From JAYUHK01 sp043767025 (lineage in GTDB: Bacteria; Bacteroidota; Bacteroidia; Chitinophagales; Saprospiraceae), in the NCBI GenBank assembly GCA_043767025.1, contig JAYUHK010000092.1, forward strand, positions 1 through 54,337: 54,337 nt of DNA, given 5' to 3'. Positions within the stretch are counted from its first letter, which is position 1, and the number at the start of each line of letters is the position of its first letter. The position numbers and the translations under genes are program-made. Below the pieces are notes generated by a model. That model worked only from the letters and a program-made list of their open reading frames with translations, did no database searches and was not told the DNA's origin. Shown here piece after piece: positions 34,787-44,753 of the stretch.

Positions 34787-36163
34787 CTACAATTCGGTGT
34801 CTGGCTCTGCTTCAAACCAATTTTTGAGTCTATAAAATATATTAGAAATAATAGAGCCGCTTTCTTCCAATTCTTTTTCGGTAGGCTTTTCATTTTTTTC
34901 CTCCTGCTGCGATTTTAAAGTATTCTGCGACAAGAAAGCGGATTCAGGCGAGTTGGGTTTGTCAAAAATAAAAGACTGCAACTCATTGTGTTTCAACGCT
35001 CTGAGCAACAAACCTATTGCGGTAGAGAGTGCTGGACTACCCATTTGCTCCGAATATCCATGCGCAAGTGACTCTACCGGTCTGCCGATTCTGGTGTGCA
35101 TACCCGAGTGATATTCCGCAAATTTATCAATATGTTTGAGCATCGAGCCGCCACCTGTTAGGACATAACCAGCTATCAGTTTGCGACTGTCGTACCCGCT
35201 TTTTTTCAGTTCAAACTGAATCCAATCAAAAATATCGAATAGGCGAGCTTCGATGATTTGAGCCAAAATTTTCTCGGATATTTCCTTAAAATCCCGATTG
35301 TTTAGCCCCTGAATCGAGATGACTCTGTTCTCATATACTTCTTCTGCCAGCGCAGCTCCATACTTTACTTTAAGTTTTTCCGCCTGCGGCGGCATAACTT
35401 TACAACCTTCTTTAATGTCTTTTGTAATCAAATTCCCACCCATCGGAATGACGGCAGAGTGGCGAATAATCCCCTCGTGGAACACAGCAATATCGGTCGT
35501 GCCGCCTCCAATATCCACCAAAACCACACCCGCTTGCTTTTCTTGTTCACTTAATACGGATTCGGCTGCCGCGATGGGTTCGAGCGTCAAATCAACGATG
35601 TGTAAACCAGCTTTTTCGACACATTTTTTTAGATTAAAAAATGCTGTTGTATTACCTGTGATAATCTGAAAATTGGCTTCTAAACGCACGCCAGACATTC
35701 CGATTGGGTCCAAAACGCCCTGCTCATTGTCCACTGTGTATTCTTGTGGAATGACGTGGAGAATTTTTTCGCCCGGCGGTAGCACCATTTTATACATATC
35801 GTCTACCAATTTGTCGAGGTCTTGACGGCTGATTTCGGTCAAAATATTATCTCGCGTAAGAAGCCCACGATGAGAATGGCATTTAATATGCTGCCCCGCA
35901 ATTCCAATATGTACATTGTAAATAGGCATTTGGATAGCCCTCGAGCAGGACTCGACGGCTTCGGAAATCGCTTGGACGGTTTTTTCGATGTTGGACACTT
36001 GCCCACGCGATACGCCAACGGACTCGGCAACGCCGATGCCCAATATTTCGAGCTTACCGTGTTTGCTAACTTTTCCCGCTATGGCGCACACTTTTGAGGT
36101 GCCAATATCGAGTGCGACCACAATGTCGGTGGGTTGAATCGGATTTGGATTTTGATAATTCAT
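34787..36163 (-). CDS. ftsA: Cell division protein FtsA
   Basis: 458 residues of the actin/HSP70 ATPase fold: phosphate 1 motif VVALDIGTSKVCAIAG (14-29), the inserted 1C domain, phosphate 2 VVLVDIGGGTTDIAVF, and the adenosine motif GYVLTGGGSMLKHI. After about residue 390 is a charged linker, and the last 15 residues (IFYRLKNWFE) form an amphipathic membrane-targeting helix. FtsA anchors FtsZ to the membrane. The 124-bp gap to ftsQ contains a small palindrome, AACTTGGCAGCAAGTT (36189-36204), of unknown role. Confidence 0.96.
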   Translation of the reverse strand: MNYQNPNPIQPTDIVVALDIGTSKVCAIAGKVSKHGKLEILGIGVAESVGVSRGQVSNIEKTVQAISEAVESCSRAIQMPIYNVHIGIAGQHIKCHSHRGLLTRDNILTEISRQDLDKLVDDMYKMVLPPGEKILHVIPQEYTVDNEQGVLDPIGMSGVRLEANFQIITGNTTAFFNLKKCVEKAGLHIVDLTLEPIAAAESVLSEQEKQAGVVLVDIGGGTTDIAVFHEGIIRHSAVIPMGGNLITKDIKEGCKVMPPQAEKLKVKYGAALAEEVYENRVISIQGLNNRDFKEISEKILAQIIEARLFDIFDWIQFELKKSGYDSRKLIAGYVLTGGGSMLKHIDKFAEYHSGMHTRIGRPVESLAHGYSEQMGSPALSTAIGLLLRALKHNELQSFIFDKPNSPESAFLSQNTLKSQQEEKNEKPTEKELEESGSIISNIFYRLKNWFEAEPDTEL

Positions 36164-36287
36164 GTTAAATATAAGTTGTTTGGTCAGAAACTTGGCAGCA
36201 AGTTAGGAAGAATAATTTTTTTATATATAATAAATCGATATTTTTTAAACAAAAAGTTACAAACATTACGAAAAAAAATAATATTAA

Positions 36288-37070
36288 TTAGTCATCTATG
36301 CGCCCTACGATTTGGTTTTTATACTTGATAATCAGTGTTTTATATTTTTTCCAGCCTTCGGTAGGCATCGCCTGTCTATAAAATTCTTTGAGGTTATAGA
36401 TTTTCTGCTCGAGGTCTTTACAAGTACCTAATTGAATTTTTTGTCCCCCAATTTTGGGTATCAGCGTGTATTCGCCAACTCTATCGACATAAATTTGTTC
36501 TACCATAGGTTCTAAAAAGTCATCTTGATGAATATACTGCACCAAATGGAATAAATCTGCCAATGCGTAATTGCTTCGAGTCCTGAAATCTGCCAAATAA
36601 GGCGGAATATTTCCTGTCGCTACCAAGACTCTTGCCGAATAATGTTTTGATAGTGGCATTTTAATTCCCGTAGAGTCCAAATAATAATTGGTGTTGTTCG
36701 CTCCGATGATACGAACTATTGGCTCTCTTTGGGTTATTTTTATCTGAATCTGGTTTTTTGCATCTACAAATACCTCCGCATCTTTTACAAATGGCTCGTC
36801 CTCCAACACAGCCTCCATTCGCTCCACTTCGAGTGACTTGATTGGCTCGCCTTTCAGGTCATGCCCAAAACTTTTTTCCAATATTTTCTCGACATCGTTG
36901 TTATTTAGCAGCATAATTCCCTCCGAAAGCGGCAAAATAGTAATCAAAACATCTTTTGCGTCAGAACCTTTTTTTCTCGCAACCGTCGCTACGAGCAGAA
37001 TAATTCCAACGATGCTCGCTACCGTCCAAAATATTTTTTTTGTATCGTATTTTCTTGGCGCGCTGCTCAT
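36288..37070 (-). CDS. ftsQ: Cell division protein FtsQ
   Basis: 260 residues: a short basic N-terminus, one membrane helix (about 11-27, FWTVASIVGIILLVATV), then a POTRA-like domain (SLEVERMEAVLEDEPFVKDA) and the FtsQ beta domain, containing the YLDSTGIKMPLS segment typical of FtsQ/DivIB. It joins the periplasmic divisome subcomplex with FtsL. Its start overlaps the murC stop by 4 bases. Identity is supported as much by position as by sequence. Confidence 0.9.
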   Translation of the reverse strand: MSSAPRKYDTKKIFWTVASIVGIILLVATVARKKGSDAKDVLITILPLSEGIMLLNNNDVEKILEKSFGHDLKGEPIKSLEVERMEAVLEDEPFVKDAEVFVDAKNQIQIKITQREPIVRIIGANNTNYYLDSTGIKMPLSKHYSARVLVATGNIPPYLADFRTRSNYALADLFHLVQYIHQDDFLEPMVEQIYVDRVGEYTLIPKIGGQKIQLGTCKDLEQKIYNLKEFYRQAMPTEGWKKYKTLIIKYKNQIVGRIDD

Positions 37071-38419
37071 AAGTTGGAATCAGTAAGCCATTTTTTTATG
37101 GGTTGCACCAACGTGTTGATATCACCAGCGCCAAGTGTTAATAGAACAGAAATATTTTTATTTTCTAATATTTTTAATATATTTTCTTTTGTCACAATTT
37201 CTTTATTTTTATTTTTTAATTTATCAAAAATAATTGCTGACGTAACTCCGTCTATCGGCAACTCTCTCGCAGGATAAATATCCATCAACAAAATTTCGTC
37301 CAACATATCCAAAGCCTCTGCGAATCCGTCTGCAAAATCACGGGTGCGCGAAAACAGGTGCGGCTGAAAAATACCCGTGATTTTACGCGTTGGATAAATC
37401 ATTTTAGCCGCCGAAATTGCCGCTTTCAGTTCCTCTGGGTGGTGCGCATAGTCATCTATATAGGTGACATTTGGGGACACATAAATTTTCTCAAAACGGC
37501 GTTCAATTCCCTTAAAAGTAGCCAGTGCTGACCGAATATTGCTCTCACTCACCCCCAACTCAAGGGCGACCGAAATAGCCGCCGTCGCATTTTCTACGTT
37601 GTGTTTCCCGGGTTGAGTGAATTTTAAATCGGATATTTCAACGTCTGGACTCTTGTAATCAAAAATAAAAAATTCGGAACGCACCCTAAAAAATTCGGAG
37701 CGAAATTCACCGCCGTCACAACCGTAATAGTACGCGCGACACTCATTTTGCAAATTTTTTACTTCAATTCCCTCTCTGGCAAAAATAATTTTTTGGGTCT
37801 GACCCATAAATTGTTCGTAAGACAAAATCATGTTTTTGTGACTGCCGTAAATATCCAAATGGTCAGCATCAGTAGAAGTAATAATCGAAATTTCGGGATA
37901 CAACTGAAGAAATGAACGGTCGTATTCGTCCGCCTCCATCACTACCCACTCACTTTTTCCTATCACATAATTGGATTTAAAATTTTGTGCTATACCGCCC
38001 AAAAAAGCTGTACAATCAATCCCACCATATCTCAAAATCCAAGTAAGTAAGGAGCTTGTGCTGGTTTTTCCGTGCGTACCCGCCACCGCAATACATTTCA
38101 TTCCTTTGCTAATAATACCCAAAACCTCTGAACGTTTTTTTACTAAAAAATTATTTTCGTTAAAATATTTCAGTTCAGAATGTTCCTTCGGAATAGCTGG
38201 CGTATAAACTACTAAATCAATATTTTTAGGAATTTGTGACACGTCATCTATGTAATGAATCTTCATTCCTTCGGTAGAAAGCTGTCGAGTCAAATCGGTT
38301 TCTGTCCTATCGTACCCAAATACTTCTGTGCCACGTTGGAGAAAATAGCGCGCCAAAGCACTCATGCCAATTCCCCCAATCCCTACAAAATATATTTTCT
38401 TTATTTCGGTTAAAGTCAT
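37067..38419 (-). CDS. murC: UDP-N-acetylmuramate--L-alanine ligase
   Basis: 450 residues. Rossmann motif VGIGGIGMSALARYFLQRG (12-30), ATP-binding AGTHGKTSTSSLL (about 114-126), the central EADEYDRSFLQLYPEISIIT and the C-terminal DDYAHHPEELKAA. It adds the first residue, L-Ala, to UDP-MurNAc in the cytoplasm. Overlaps murG upstream and ftsQ downstream by 4 bases each, so all three are coupled. Confidence 0.97.
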   Translation of the reverse strand: MTLTEIKKIYFVGIGGIGMSALARYFLQRGTEVFGYDRTETDLTRQLSTEGMKIHYIDDVSQIPKNIDLVVYTPAIPKEHSELKYFNENNFLVKKRSEVLGIISKGMKCIAVAGTHGKTSTSSLLTWILRYGGIDCTAFLGGIAQNFKSNYVIGKSEWVVMEADEYDRSFLQLYPEISIITSTDADHLDIYGSHKNMILSYEQFMGQTQKIIFAREGIEVKNLQNECRAYYYGCDGGEFRSEFFRVRSEFFIFDYKSPDVEISDLKFTQPGKHNVENATAAISVALELGVSESNIRSALATFKGIERRFEKIYVSPNVTYIDDYAHHPEELKAAISAAKMIYPTRKITGIFQPHLFSRTRDFADGFAEALDMLDEILLMDIYPARELPIDGVTSAIIFDKLKNKNKEIVTKENILKILENKNISVLLTLGAGDINTLVQPIKKWLTDSNL

Positions 38420-39513
38420 TTTACTATTAATTTTTCTATTTCAAAAGCGATGTCATTTGCTGCATTCGGTTTGGCGAGTTCCAAAATATTTTCACTCAAT
38501 TCCGTCATCATTTTAGGAGTATCTAACAATTTTTTGGCTTCTACAAAAACGGTTTTAATTGCATCAGAATCTTTAACTAAAATTGCCGCTTTTTTTTCAG
38601 TTAGTGACATAGCGTTTTTAGTCTGGTGGTCTTCCGCAACGTGTGGTGAAGGTACCAATATAGCTGGCTTTCCTAAAAGACATAGTTCCGAAATCGTCAA
38701 AGCTCCCGCCCTACAAATCACAATATCTGCTGCGAAATATGCCAAATCTATTCGCTCCAAAAAAGGTAATATTTTTACATTTACGAGTTTAGCTGCTTCA
38801 GAATATTGATATTTTTCAAAATAATTAGCTCCGCACTGCCATATTAGTAAAATATTTTGATTTTTTGCTAAAAAATCTACATTTTTCGCCACACTTTCGT
38901 TCAAAGTCAAAGAACCCAAACTTCCGCCTGTTATCAGGATACAGAATTTATTTTCAAAAAAACCAAAATAATTCGTGGCTTCGATCTTTGTTTTTTTGCC
39001 ACTTATCAAATCATTTCGCACGGGATTTCCTGTCCAAATAATTTTTTCTTTTGGAAAATATTTTTCCATTTTTGGATAAGAAACACAAATTTTATTCGCT
39101 TTTTGTGACAAAATTTTATTCGTTACTCCTGCATACGAATTTTGTTCTTGTATCAGTGTCGGAATATTTTTCCATTGTGAAGCCAGCAAAATTGGACCAC
39201 TTGCGTAGCCTCCCACCCCTACGACTGCGTCGGGCTGAAAATCTTTAATAATTCTTTGTGCTTTCCGAATACTTGCTATTAATCTAAAAGGAAAAAATAA
39301 ATTTTTAATACTAATCTTACGCTGAAAACCTGTCACAGGAAGCCCAATAATTTTATAACCTGCTTTGGGAACTCTCTCCATTTCCATCTTGCCTTCTGCG
39401 CCTACGAACAAAATTTCTATACTTTTGTCAGCTGCCTTCAACGCGTCCGCTATAGCTATGGCGGGAAAAATATGTCCTCCCGTGCCGCCTCCACTGATAA
39501 TAATTTTTTTCAT
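38416..39513 (-). CDS. murG: UDP-GlcNAc:lipid I N-acetylglucosaminyltransferase MurG
   Basis: 365 residues of GT28 type. N-terminal loop SGGGTGGHIFPAIAIADAL (8-26), second glycine loop VGVGGYASGPILLASQ, TGNPVRND, a third loop ITGGSLGSLTLNE, and the donor site CRAGALTISELCLLGKPAIL with SPHVAEDHQTKNA. It makes lipid II on the inner face of the membrane. 8 bases after ftsW. Confidence 0.97.
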   Translation of the reverse strand: MKKIIISGGGTGGHIFPAIAIADALKAADKSIEILFVGAEGKMEMERVPKAGYKIIGLPVTGFQRKISIKNLFFPFRLIASIRKAQRIIKDFQPDAVVGVGGYASGPILLASQWKNIPTLIQEQNSYAGVTNKILSQKANKICVSYPKMEKYFPKEKIIWTGNPVRNDLISGKKTKIEATNYFGFFENKFCILITGGSLGSLTLNESVAKNVDFLAKNQNILLIWQCGANYFEKYQYSEAAKLVNVKILPFLERIDLAYFAADIVICRAGALTISELCLLGKPAILVPSPHVAEDHQTKNAMSLTEKKAAILVKDSDAIKTVFVEAKKLLDTPKMMTELSENILELAKPNAANDIAFEIEKLIVK

Positions 39514-39521
39514 TTTGTGAC

Positions 39522-40667
39522 TTAATTATTTTCAATTTTAGTTTGTTCGATGTATTTACTGACGCTCAAAATAATTCCAAAAGCGATGCAAGCAAACAAA
39601 GATGAAGTTCCCCCCATACTCACCATCGGCAGCGGCAAACCCATGACAGGCACCAAACCGACAGAAACTGCCATATTTGCAAGAGCCTGAATGACCAAAA
39701 TTAGACTCAAACCTATAGCTAAAATAGCTCCAAACGTCTTGGGACTTTTTGTCACAAGAGTGGCGGTTCTGAAAAAAAGTAGCACATACAAACCCAACAT
39801 TATTGCACCGCCAAAAAGCCCATATTCTTCACAAATAATAGCAAAAATAAAATCCGCATAAGGTGACGGAAGATAGTTTCTTTGGGTGCTGTTGCCGGGA
39901 CCTTTTCCAAAAAAACCTCCGTTGGCAATCGCTATTTTTCCCTGTTGGTTCTGGTAACTTCCCTCCGAATTGGTCGTAAAATCTTTGATTCGAGTCGTCC
40001 AAGTTTCTACCCGCACGGAGTTCGGATAAGCATAGCCGATGAGTACCATTATTCCAAAAGTAAATATTCCGATTAGCAAGAGCGCGGCGATGTATTTTGT
40101 ATCAACACGACCGATAAACATCATAATAAAGCATGTCACAAAAAGCACTGCGGCGGTAGATAAATCTGCTGGAGCTATCAGAAAACAAATTGTCACAATA
40201 GGTAGGATAATTGGTAAAAAAGCAGACCTGAAACCTTTTATTTTTTCCTGTTTAGAGGAAATAACTCTCGCTACATAGATGATTAATGCCAACTTTGCAA
40301 AGTCAGAAGTCTGGAATGTCATAGCCAATCCGGGAACTGAAATCCACCTTTTAGCAGAGTTGATATCAGCTCCAAAAAACAAGGTGTACATGAGTAAAGG
40401 CACAGAAATAGCCAGTAAAACAGGGGCTAATCTCGAATACTTTGTGTAGTGCAGGAGGTAACAAATATAGGTCAGGAGAAAACCAAAACCTAAAACTATT
40501 AGCTGTTTTACGAGGTAAAAAGACGTGTTTCCACCTCTCTGGCGATACGCCAAAGTTCCTGTAGAGCTATAAATGACCAACAAAGATATAATGGCAAGTA
40601 TTCCTACTATTGCCCAAATTACCCTGTCACCGCGAAGGCTCGATTTGATATTTGCAGAAATAGACAT
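39522..40667 (-). CDS. ftsW: SEDS-family septal peptidoglycan polymerase FtsW
   Basis: 381 residues with about ten membrane helices. Conserved SEDS features include SAKRWISVPGLAMTFQTSDFAKLALI (residues here split as SAKRWISVPG and FQTSDFAKLALI), the large periplasmic loop with GNSTQRNYLPSPYADFIFAI (FtsW/RodA NFLPEAHTDFIF equivalent), and the C-terminal GLPLPMVSMGGTSSL. It polymerises lipid II with FtsI as partner. One base separates it from murD. Confidence 0.95.
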   Translation of the reverse strand: MSISANIKSSLRGDRVIWAIVGILAIISLLVIYSSTGTLAYRQRGGNTSFYLVKQLIVLGFGFLLTYICYLLHYTKYSRLAPVLLAISVPLLMYTLFFGADINSAKRWISVPGLAMTFQTSDFAKLALIIYVARVISSKQEKIKGFRSAFLPIILPIVTICFLIAPADLSTAAVLFVTCFIMMFIGRVDTKYIAALLLIGIFTFGIMVLIGYAYPNSVRVETWTTRIKDFTTNSEGSYQNQQGKIAIANGGFFGKGPGNSTQRNYLPSPYADFIFAIICEEYGLFGGAIMLGLYVLLFFRTATLVTKSPKTFGAILAIGLSLILVIQALANMAVSVGLVPVMGLPLPMVSMGGTSSLFACIAFGIILSVSKYIEQTKIENN

Positions 40668-40668
40668 A

Positions 40669-42003
40669 TCAATTTTCTTTAAGTTGGTTTACAAGCCGTT
40701 TGAATTGCTGACCCCTGTCTTCATAATTTTTGAATAAATCAAAACTCGCACAAGCTGGCGATAATAAAATAACATCACCCGGATTTGCTACAGAATATGC
40801 TGCTTCAACAGCTGAATTAATTGTGTGAGTGTCGAAAAAATTTGTTATTTTTTTGTTAAAAAAATTAATAATCTTTGAGTTATCTGTTCCCATTGCTACG
40901 ATTATTTTTACTTTTTCGACGACCAAACTTTCTATTTGTGAGTAATCGTTGCCTTTATCTACGCCGCCGAGAATTAAAATAGTAGGTTTTTTCATTGCTG
41001 ACAATGCCCAAAAAACGGAATCTACATTGGTCGCCTTGCTGTCATTTATAAAATCTATACCATTTATGGAGGTCACAAATTCTAATCGGTGTTCAGGAGT
41101 TTGAAAACTTTCCAAGCCTGCTTGGAGCAAATCCTTGTCTGCTCCGACCAACAGTGCGGCTTGCAATGCACAAGCTGCGTTGAAAAAATTATGCGAACCT
41201 TTGAGCTGTGTTTTTTCTACGTCAAAAATATATTTTCCAATATTTATACTGTTTTCTCTAATATTTTTAGTACTAATAAAATTTTTAGTTGCTAAAATTG
41301 TATTTTTAGATATATAATTTTGAATTGTTGTGTCTTCTTCATTTACAATAAATACATCGTTTTCTGTTTGATTCTTTGTAATTAGAAATTTAGCACGCAC
41401 ATAATTGTCAAAAACGTATTCGTATCTATCCAAATGGTCAGGCGTGATATTTAACAAAATTGAAATATCTGGTCTAAAATCTTGAGTATCGTCTAATTGA
41501 AAACTACTGATTTCGAGGACATAAATTAGTTCTTTTTCATTTTTTTTATCCAAATTATTTGCTACCAATCGCGCAAAACTATTGCCAATATTTCCGCCTA
41601 CTTCTACGTTTAGTTTTGCTGCTTTCAGCAAATGGTAGGTCAGCATGGTAGTCGTAGTTTTTCCATTGCTTCCAGTTATACCAATTATTTTAGCGGTTGT
41701 ATATCGTGATGCAAATTCAATTTCTGAAATAATTGTGACCTTATTTAATCTTAATTTTTTTATTAAATCTATTTTTTCGGGCACTCCGGGACTTTTGACT
41801 ACTAACGTTGCGTCTAAAATTCGCTCTTCACTATGTCCGTTTTCTTCCCACTCAATGTCATGGCTATTGAGTTCGGTTTTATTGAGTTCAGATATTTTGC
41901 CACTATCTGTCACAAAAACAGATAAATTTAATTTTTTCGCCAAAATTGCAGCACCAACTCCGCTCTCTCCCGCGCCCAATATGACGATTTCATTTAGTTT
42001 CAT
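40669..42003 (-). CDS. murD: UDP-N-acetylmuramoylalanine--D-glutamate ligase
   Basis: 444 residues. N-terminal ILGAGESGVGAAILAKKL, ATP site GITGSNGKTTTTMLTYHLL (about 110), LLNITPDHLDRY and NDSKATNVDSVFWAL in the C-terminal part are MurD marks. It adds D-Glu to UDP-MurNAc-L-Ala. 6 bases after mraY and 1 before ftsW. Confidence 0.97.
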   Translation of the reverse strand: MKLNEIVILGAGESGVGAAILAKKLNLSVFVTDSGKISELNKTELNSHDIEWEENGHSEERILDATLVVKSPGVPEKIDLIKKLRLNKVTIISEIEFASRYTTAKIIGITGSNGKTTTTMLTYHLLKAAKLNVEVGGNIGNSFARLVANNLDKKNEKELIYVLEISSFQLDDTQDFRPDISILLNITPDHLDRYEYVFDNYVRAKFLITKNQTENDVFIVNEEDTTIQNYISKNTILATKNFISTKNIRENSINIGKYIFDVEKTQLKGSHNFFNAACALQAALLVGADKDLLQAGLESFQTPEHRLEFVTSINGIDFINDSKATNVDSVFWALSAMKKPTILILGGVDKGNDYSQIESLVVEKVKIIVAMGTDNSKIINFFNKKITNFFDTHTINSAVEAAYSVANPGDVILLSPACASFDLFKNYEDRGQQFKRLVNQLKEN

Positions 42004-42009
42004 TTTTCG

Positions 42010-43263
42010 TTATCTTACTTTTAAAGTTATCAAAACTAAAATCGCTAACAAGATACTTACTATCCAAAATCGTGTCACAATTTTAGACTCGTGCATACCT
42101 TTTTTCTGGTAGTGATGATGGAGCGGCGACATCAAAAAAACTCTTTTTCCCTCGCCATATTTCTTTCGAGTGTATTTGAAATAAGAAACCTGAATGACGA
42201 CCGACAGATTTTCGACCAAAAAAATACCGCACAAAACAGGAATTAAAAGCTCCTTTCTAATCAAAATCGCCATCGCCGCAATAATACCGCCAAGCATCAA
42301 ACTGCCTGTATCTCCCATAAATATCTTGGCTGGATAAGAATTGTACCACAAAAAACCAATGCAACTACCCAAAAAACAACCACTAAAAACTACCAATTCG
42401 GCAGAATCGGGAATGTATAAAATCTTCAAATAATCGGCAAAAAACGTATTACCCGACACATAAGCGAGAATCCCAAGCGTCGCTCCGATGATAGCCGAAA
42501 CACCCGTCGCCAATCCGTCAATTCCGTCTGTCAGGTTCGCAGCGTTAGAAACTGCTGTCACAATAAAGATGACTAAAAATATAAAAAAACCCCAAACTGC
42601 TCCTTGTGCATTGTCGCCTAAAAAATTTACAAACACTTTATAATTCAATTCATTCCCTTTAAAAAATGGAATATTGGTGACAGGAGCTTTCACGTATACC
42701 ATGTCACGAACCTTTCCAAATCTATCGGCAGAACGGACAGTTTTAATGACTTCGTAGTGGTTTTCTGCAGCAACTTCTGGTGTCACTCGAATCGTAATAT
42801 TTGGATTTTTCCACATCGTAATTGCCACTATCAAACCCAACCCAATCTGCCCCGCAATCTTAAATCTACCCTTCAAACCTTCCTTATTTTTACGAAAAAC
42901 TTTGATGTAATCATCTAAAAATCCAATCGCGCCCATCCAAATAGTAGCCAACAACATAATTTGAATATAGATGCTGTCCAACCGTGCAAACAACAAACAC
43001 GGCACCACGATAGACAAAATAATGATGACTCCACCCATCGTTGGCGTACCTTCTTTTTCTTTTTGCCCCACCAAACCCAAATCGCGCACCGACTCCCCAA
43101 TTTGGAGTCGCTTGAGATAGGCGATAATTTGACGACCGAAAATTAATGAAATTATTAATGACAAAACTATCGCCGCACCTGCCCGAAACGTAATAAACTT
43201 AAACAATCCAGCTCCCGGAACGTGCCAAGTTTTATTCAAATATTCAAATAAATAGTATAACAT
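42010..43263 (-). CDS. mraY: Phospho-N-acetylmuramoyl-pentapeptide transferase MraY
   Basis: 417 residues with about ten membrane helices. Conserved GTPTMGG (74-80 region), FLDDYIKV with the catalytic Asp pair, NLTDGIDGLA, FMGDTGSL and SPLHHHYQ are all present. It makes lipid I. Compared with the roughly 360-residue enterobacterial enzyme it has about 50 extra residues between helices (around 155-200, RVTPEVAAENHYEVIKTV onward), an insertion found in other Bacteroidota and probably periplasmic. Confidence 0.97.
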   Translation of the reverse strand: MLYYLFEYLNKTWHVPGAGLFKFITFRAGAAIVLSLIISLIFGRQIIAYLKRLQIGESVRDLGLVGQKEKEGTPTMGGVIIILSIVVPCLLFARLDSIYIQIMLLATIWMGAIGFLDDYIKVFRKNKEGLKGRFKIAGQIGLGLIVAITMWKNPNITIRVTPEVAAENHYEVIKTVRSADRFGKVRDMVYVKAPVTNIPFFKGNELNYKVFVNFLGDNAQGAVWGFFIFLVIFIVTAVSNAANLTDGIDGLATGVSAIIGATLGILAYVSGNTFFADYLKILYIPDSAELVVFSGCFLGSCIGFLWYNSYPAKIFMGDTGSLMLGGIIAAMAILIRKELLIPVLCGIFLVENLSVVIQVSYFKYTRKKYGEGKRVFLMSPLHHHYQKKGMHESKIVTRFWIVSILLAILVLITLKVR

Positions 43264-43280
43264 TTTGAGCTATTTTCGCA

Positions 43281-44744
43281 TTAAATTTCCTTAAATTCTT
43301 CTTCCAAAACCAACTTGTCATCAAAAGGCAGTACCTGATTTTTAATAATTTGGTATTTTTCGTGCCCTTTGCCAGCTACCAAAATCACATCGCCACGCCG
43401 CGCCAATCTGGTAGCAACTTTTATCGCTTGCAGCCGATTTTCGATAGATAGCACTTTATATTTTTCATCGAGCGGAACTCCAAACTCCATTTCGTGAATA
43501 ATTTCATCTGGGTTTTCGTCGCGTGGATTATCCGATGTAAAGATTACTTGGTGGCTGTAATTAGATGCTATTTTCGCCATTATTGGTCTTTTTGCCCTGT
43601 CACGATTGCCGCCACAACCAATAATAGTAATAATATTTCCGCCTCCTTTTTGCACTTCACGAATAGTTTGCAGCACATTTTCGAGTGCGTCTGGAGTGTG
43701 CGCATAATCTATAATGCCGTAAATGGTATTTTTTTTATTAAAAACCAATTCAAATCTTCCTTCTGCGGCTTGAAGTTTGCTCAATATCCGCAAAGTTTCA
43801 GAACTATCAGCACCCAATATTTGCGATGCCGCAAACGCTGCGGTCAGGTTATAAATGTTGAAAATACCTATCAATCGAGCATAAATTTCAAGATTATTGA
43901 TTTCAAAATGCAGTCCATCGAAGCTATTTTCGATAACTTTTGCCTTGAAGTTGGCATCTCTTTTCAGGCTATAGGTAAATTTTTTGGCAGCGGTGTTTTG
44001 AAGCATTACCTCCCCACGTTTGTCGTCAATGTTGCTGAGTGCAAATGCGGCAGCCGGCAAGTCGTCAAAAAACTTTTTCTTCACCGCAATATATTCTGCA
44101 AATGTCTTGTGATAGTCCAAATGGTCGTGAGAAATATTAGTAAAAATCCCTCCTGCAAATCGAATACCCGCAATTCTTTGTTGATGAATAGCGTGCGAAC
44201 TTACTTCCATAAACACAAAATTACAGTCTGCATTTACCATTTCATTCAGCAAAAAATTTAAACCGGCTGCGTCAGGCGTAGTATGTGTAGATACGATTTT
44301 TTGTTTTAATATTCGATTTTCTACCGTAGAAATCAGTCCGCATTTGTACCCCAACTCCGTGAATAAATCGAACAACAAAGTGCAAGTAGTAGTCTTTCCA
44401 TTCGTTCCTGTCACCCCGACAAGTTGCAATTTTTGGGAAGGAAAGTCATAAAAACTACACGAAATATGCCCAAAAGCTGCCGAAGAATCTGTCACAAGGA
44501 GATATGTCACATTTTCCTTCAAAACATCAGGTAATTTTTCACAGACAACAACCCTTGCTCCGCCCTCAATCGCTTGGGTTATGTAGGAATGACCGTCGGA
44601 ACTAAATCCTTTTATTGCAACAAAAATACAGCTTTCAGTCACTTTTCGGGAGTCCGATGTAACGCCAGAAATCTCCCAATCGGTTGTGCCAACTGTTTGA
44701 ACTGGAATAGTAAAAAGCAATAAATCTATTAATTTTTTTGTCAC
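43281..44744 (-). CDS. murE: UDP-MurNAc-tripeptide synthetase MurE
   Basis: 487 residues starting at a GTG codon (44744). ATP site GVTGTNGKTTTCTLLFDLF (about 110), the carbamylated-Lys region and a C-terminal domain with TSDNPRDENPDEIIHEM. DNPR in this motif is the signature of enzymes that add meso-diaminopimelate, so this cell wall probably uses mDAP. 9 bases after ftsI, 17 before mraY. Confidence 0.96.
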   Translation of the reverse strand: MTKKLIDLLLFTIPVQTVGTTDWEISGVTSDSRKVTESCIFVAIKGFSSDGHSYITQAIEGGARVVVCEKLPDVLKENVTYLLVTDSSAAFGHISCSFYDFPSQKLQLVGVTGTNGKTTTCTLLFDLFTELGYKCGLISTVENRILKQKIVSTHTTPDAAGLNFLLNEMVNADCNFVFMEVSSHAIHQQRIAGIRFAGGIFTNISHDHLDYHKTFAEYIAVKKKFFDDLPAAAFALSNIDDKRGEVMLQNTAAKKFTYSLKRDANFKAKVIENSFDGLHFEINNLEIYARLIGIFNIYNLTAAFAASQILGADSSETLRILSKLQAAEGRFELVFNKKNTIYGIIDYAHTPDALENVLQTIREVQKGGGNIITIIGCGGNRDRAKRPIMAKIASNYSHQVIFTSDNPRDENPDEIIHEMEFGVPLDEKYKVLSIENRLQAIKVATRLARRGDVILVAGKGHEKYQIIKNQVLPFDDKLVLEEEFKEI

Positions 44745-44753
44745 AACCGTTAA

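Noticed and set aside
43494..44261. A 255-codon plus-strand ORF
   Set aside because: It lies fully antisense to murE, whose domains and motifs are intact; its translation is Cys/Phe/Ile-rich without family resemblance.
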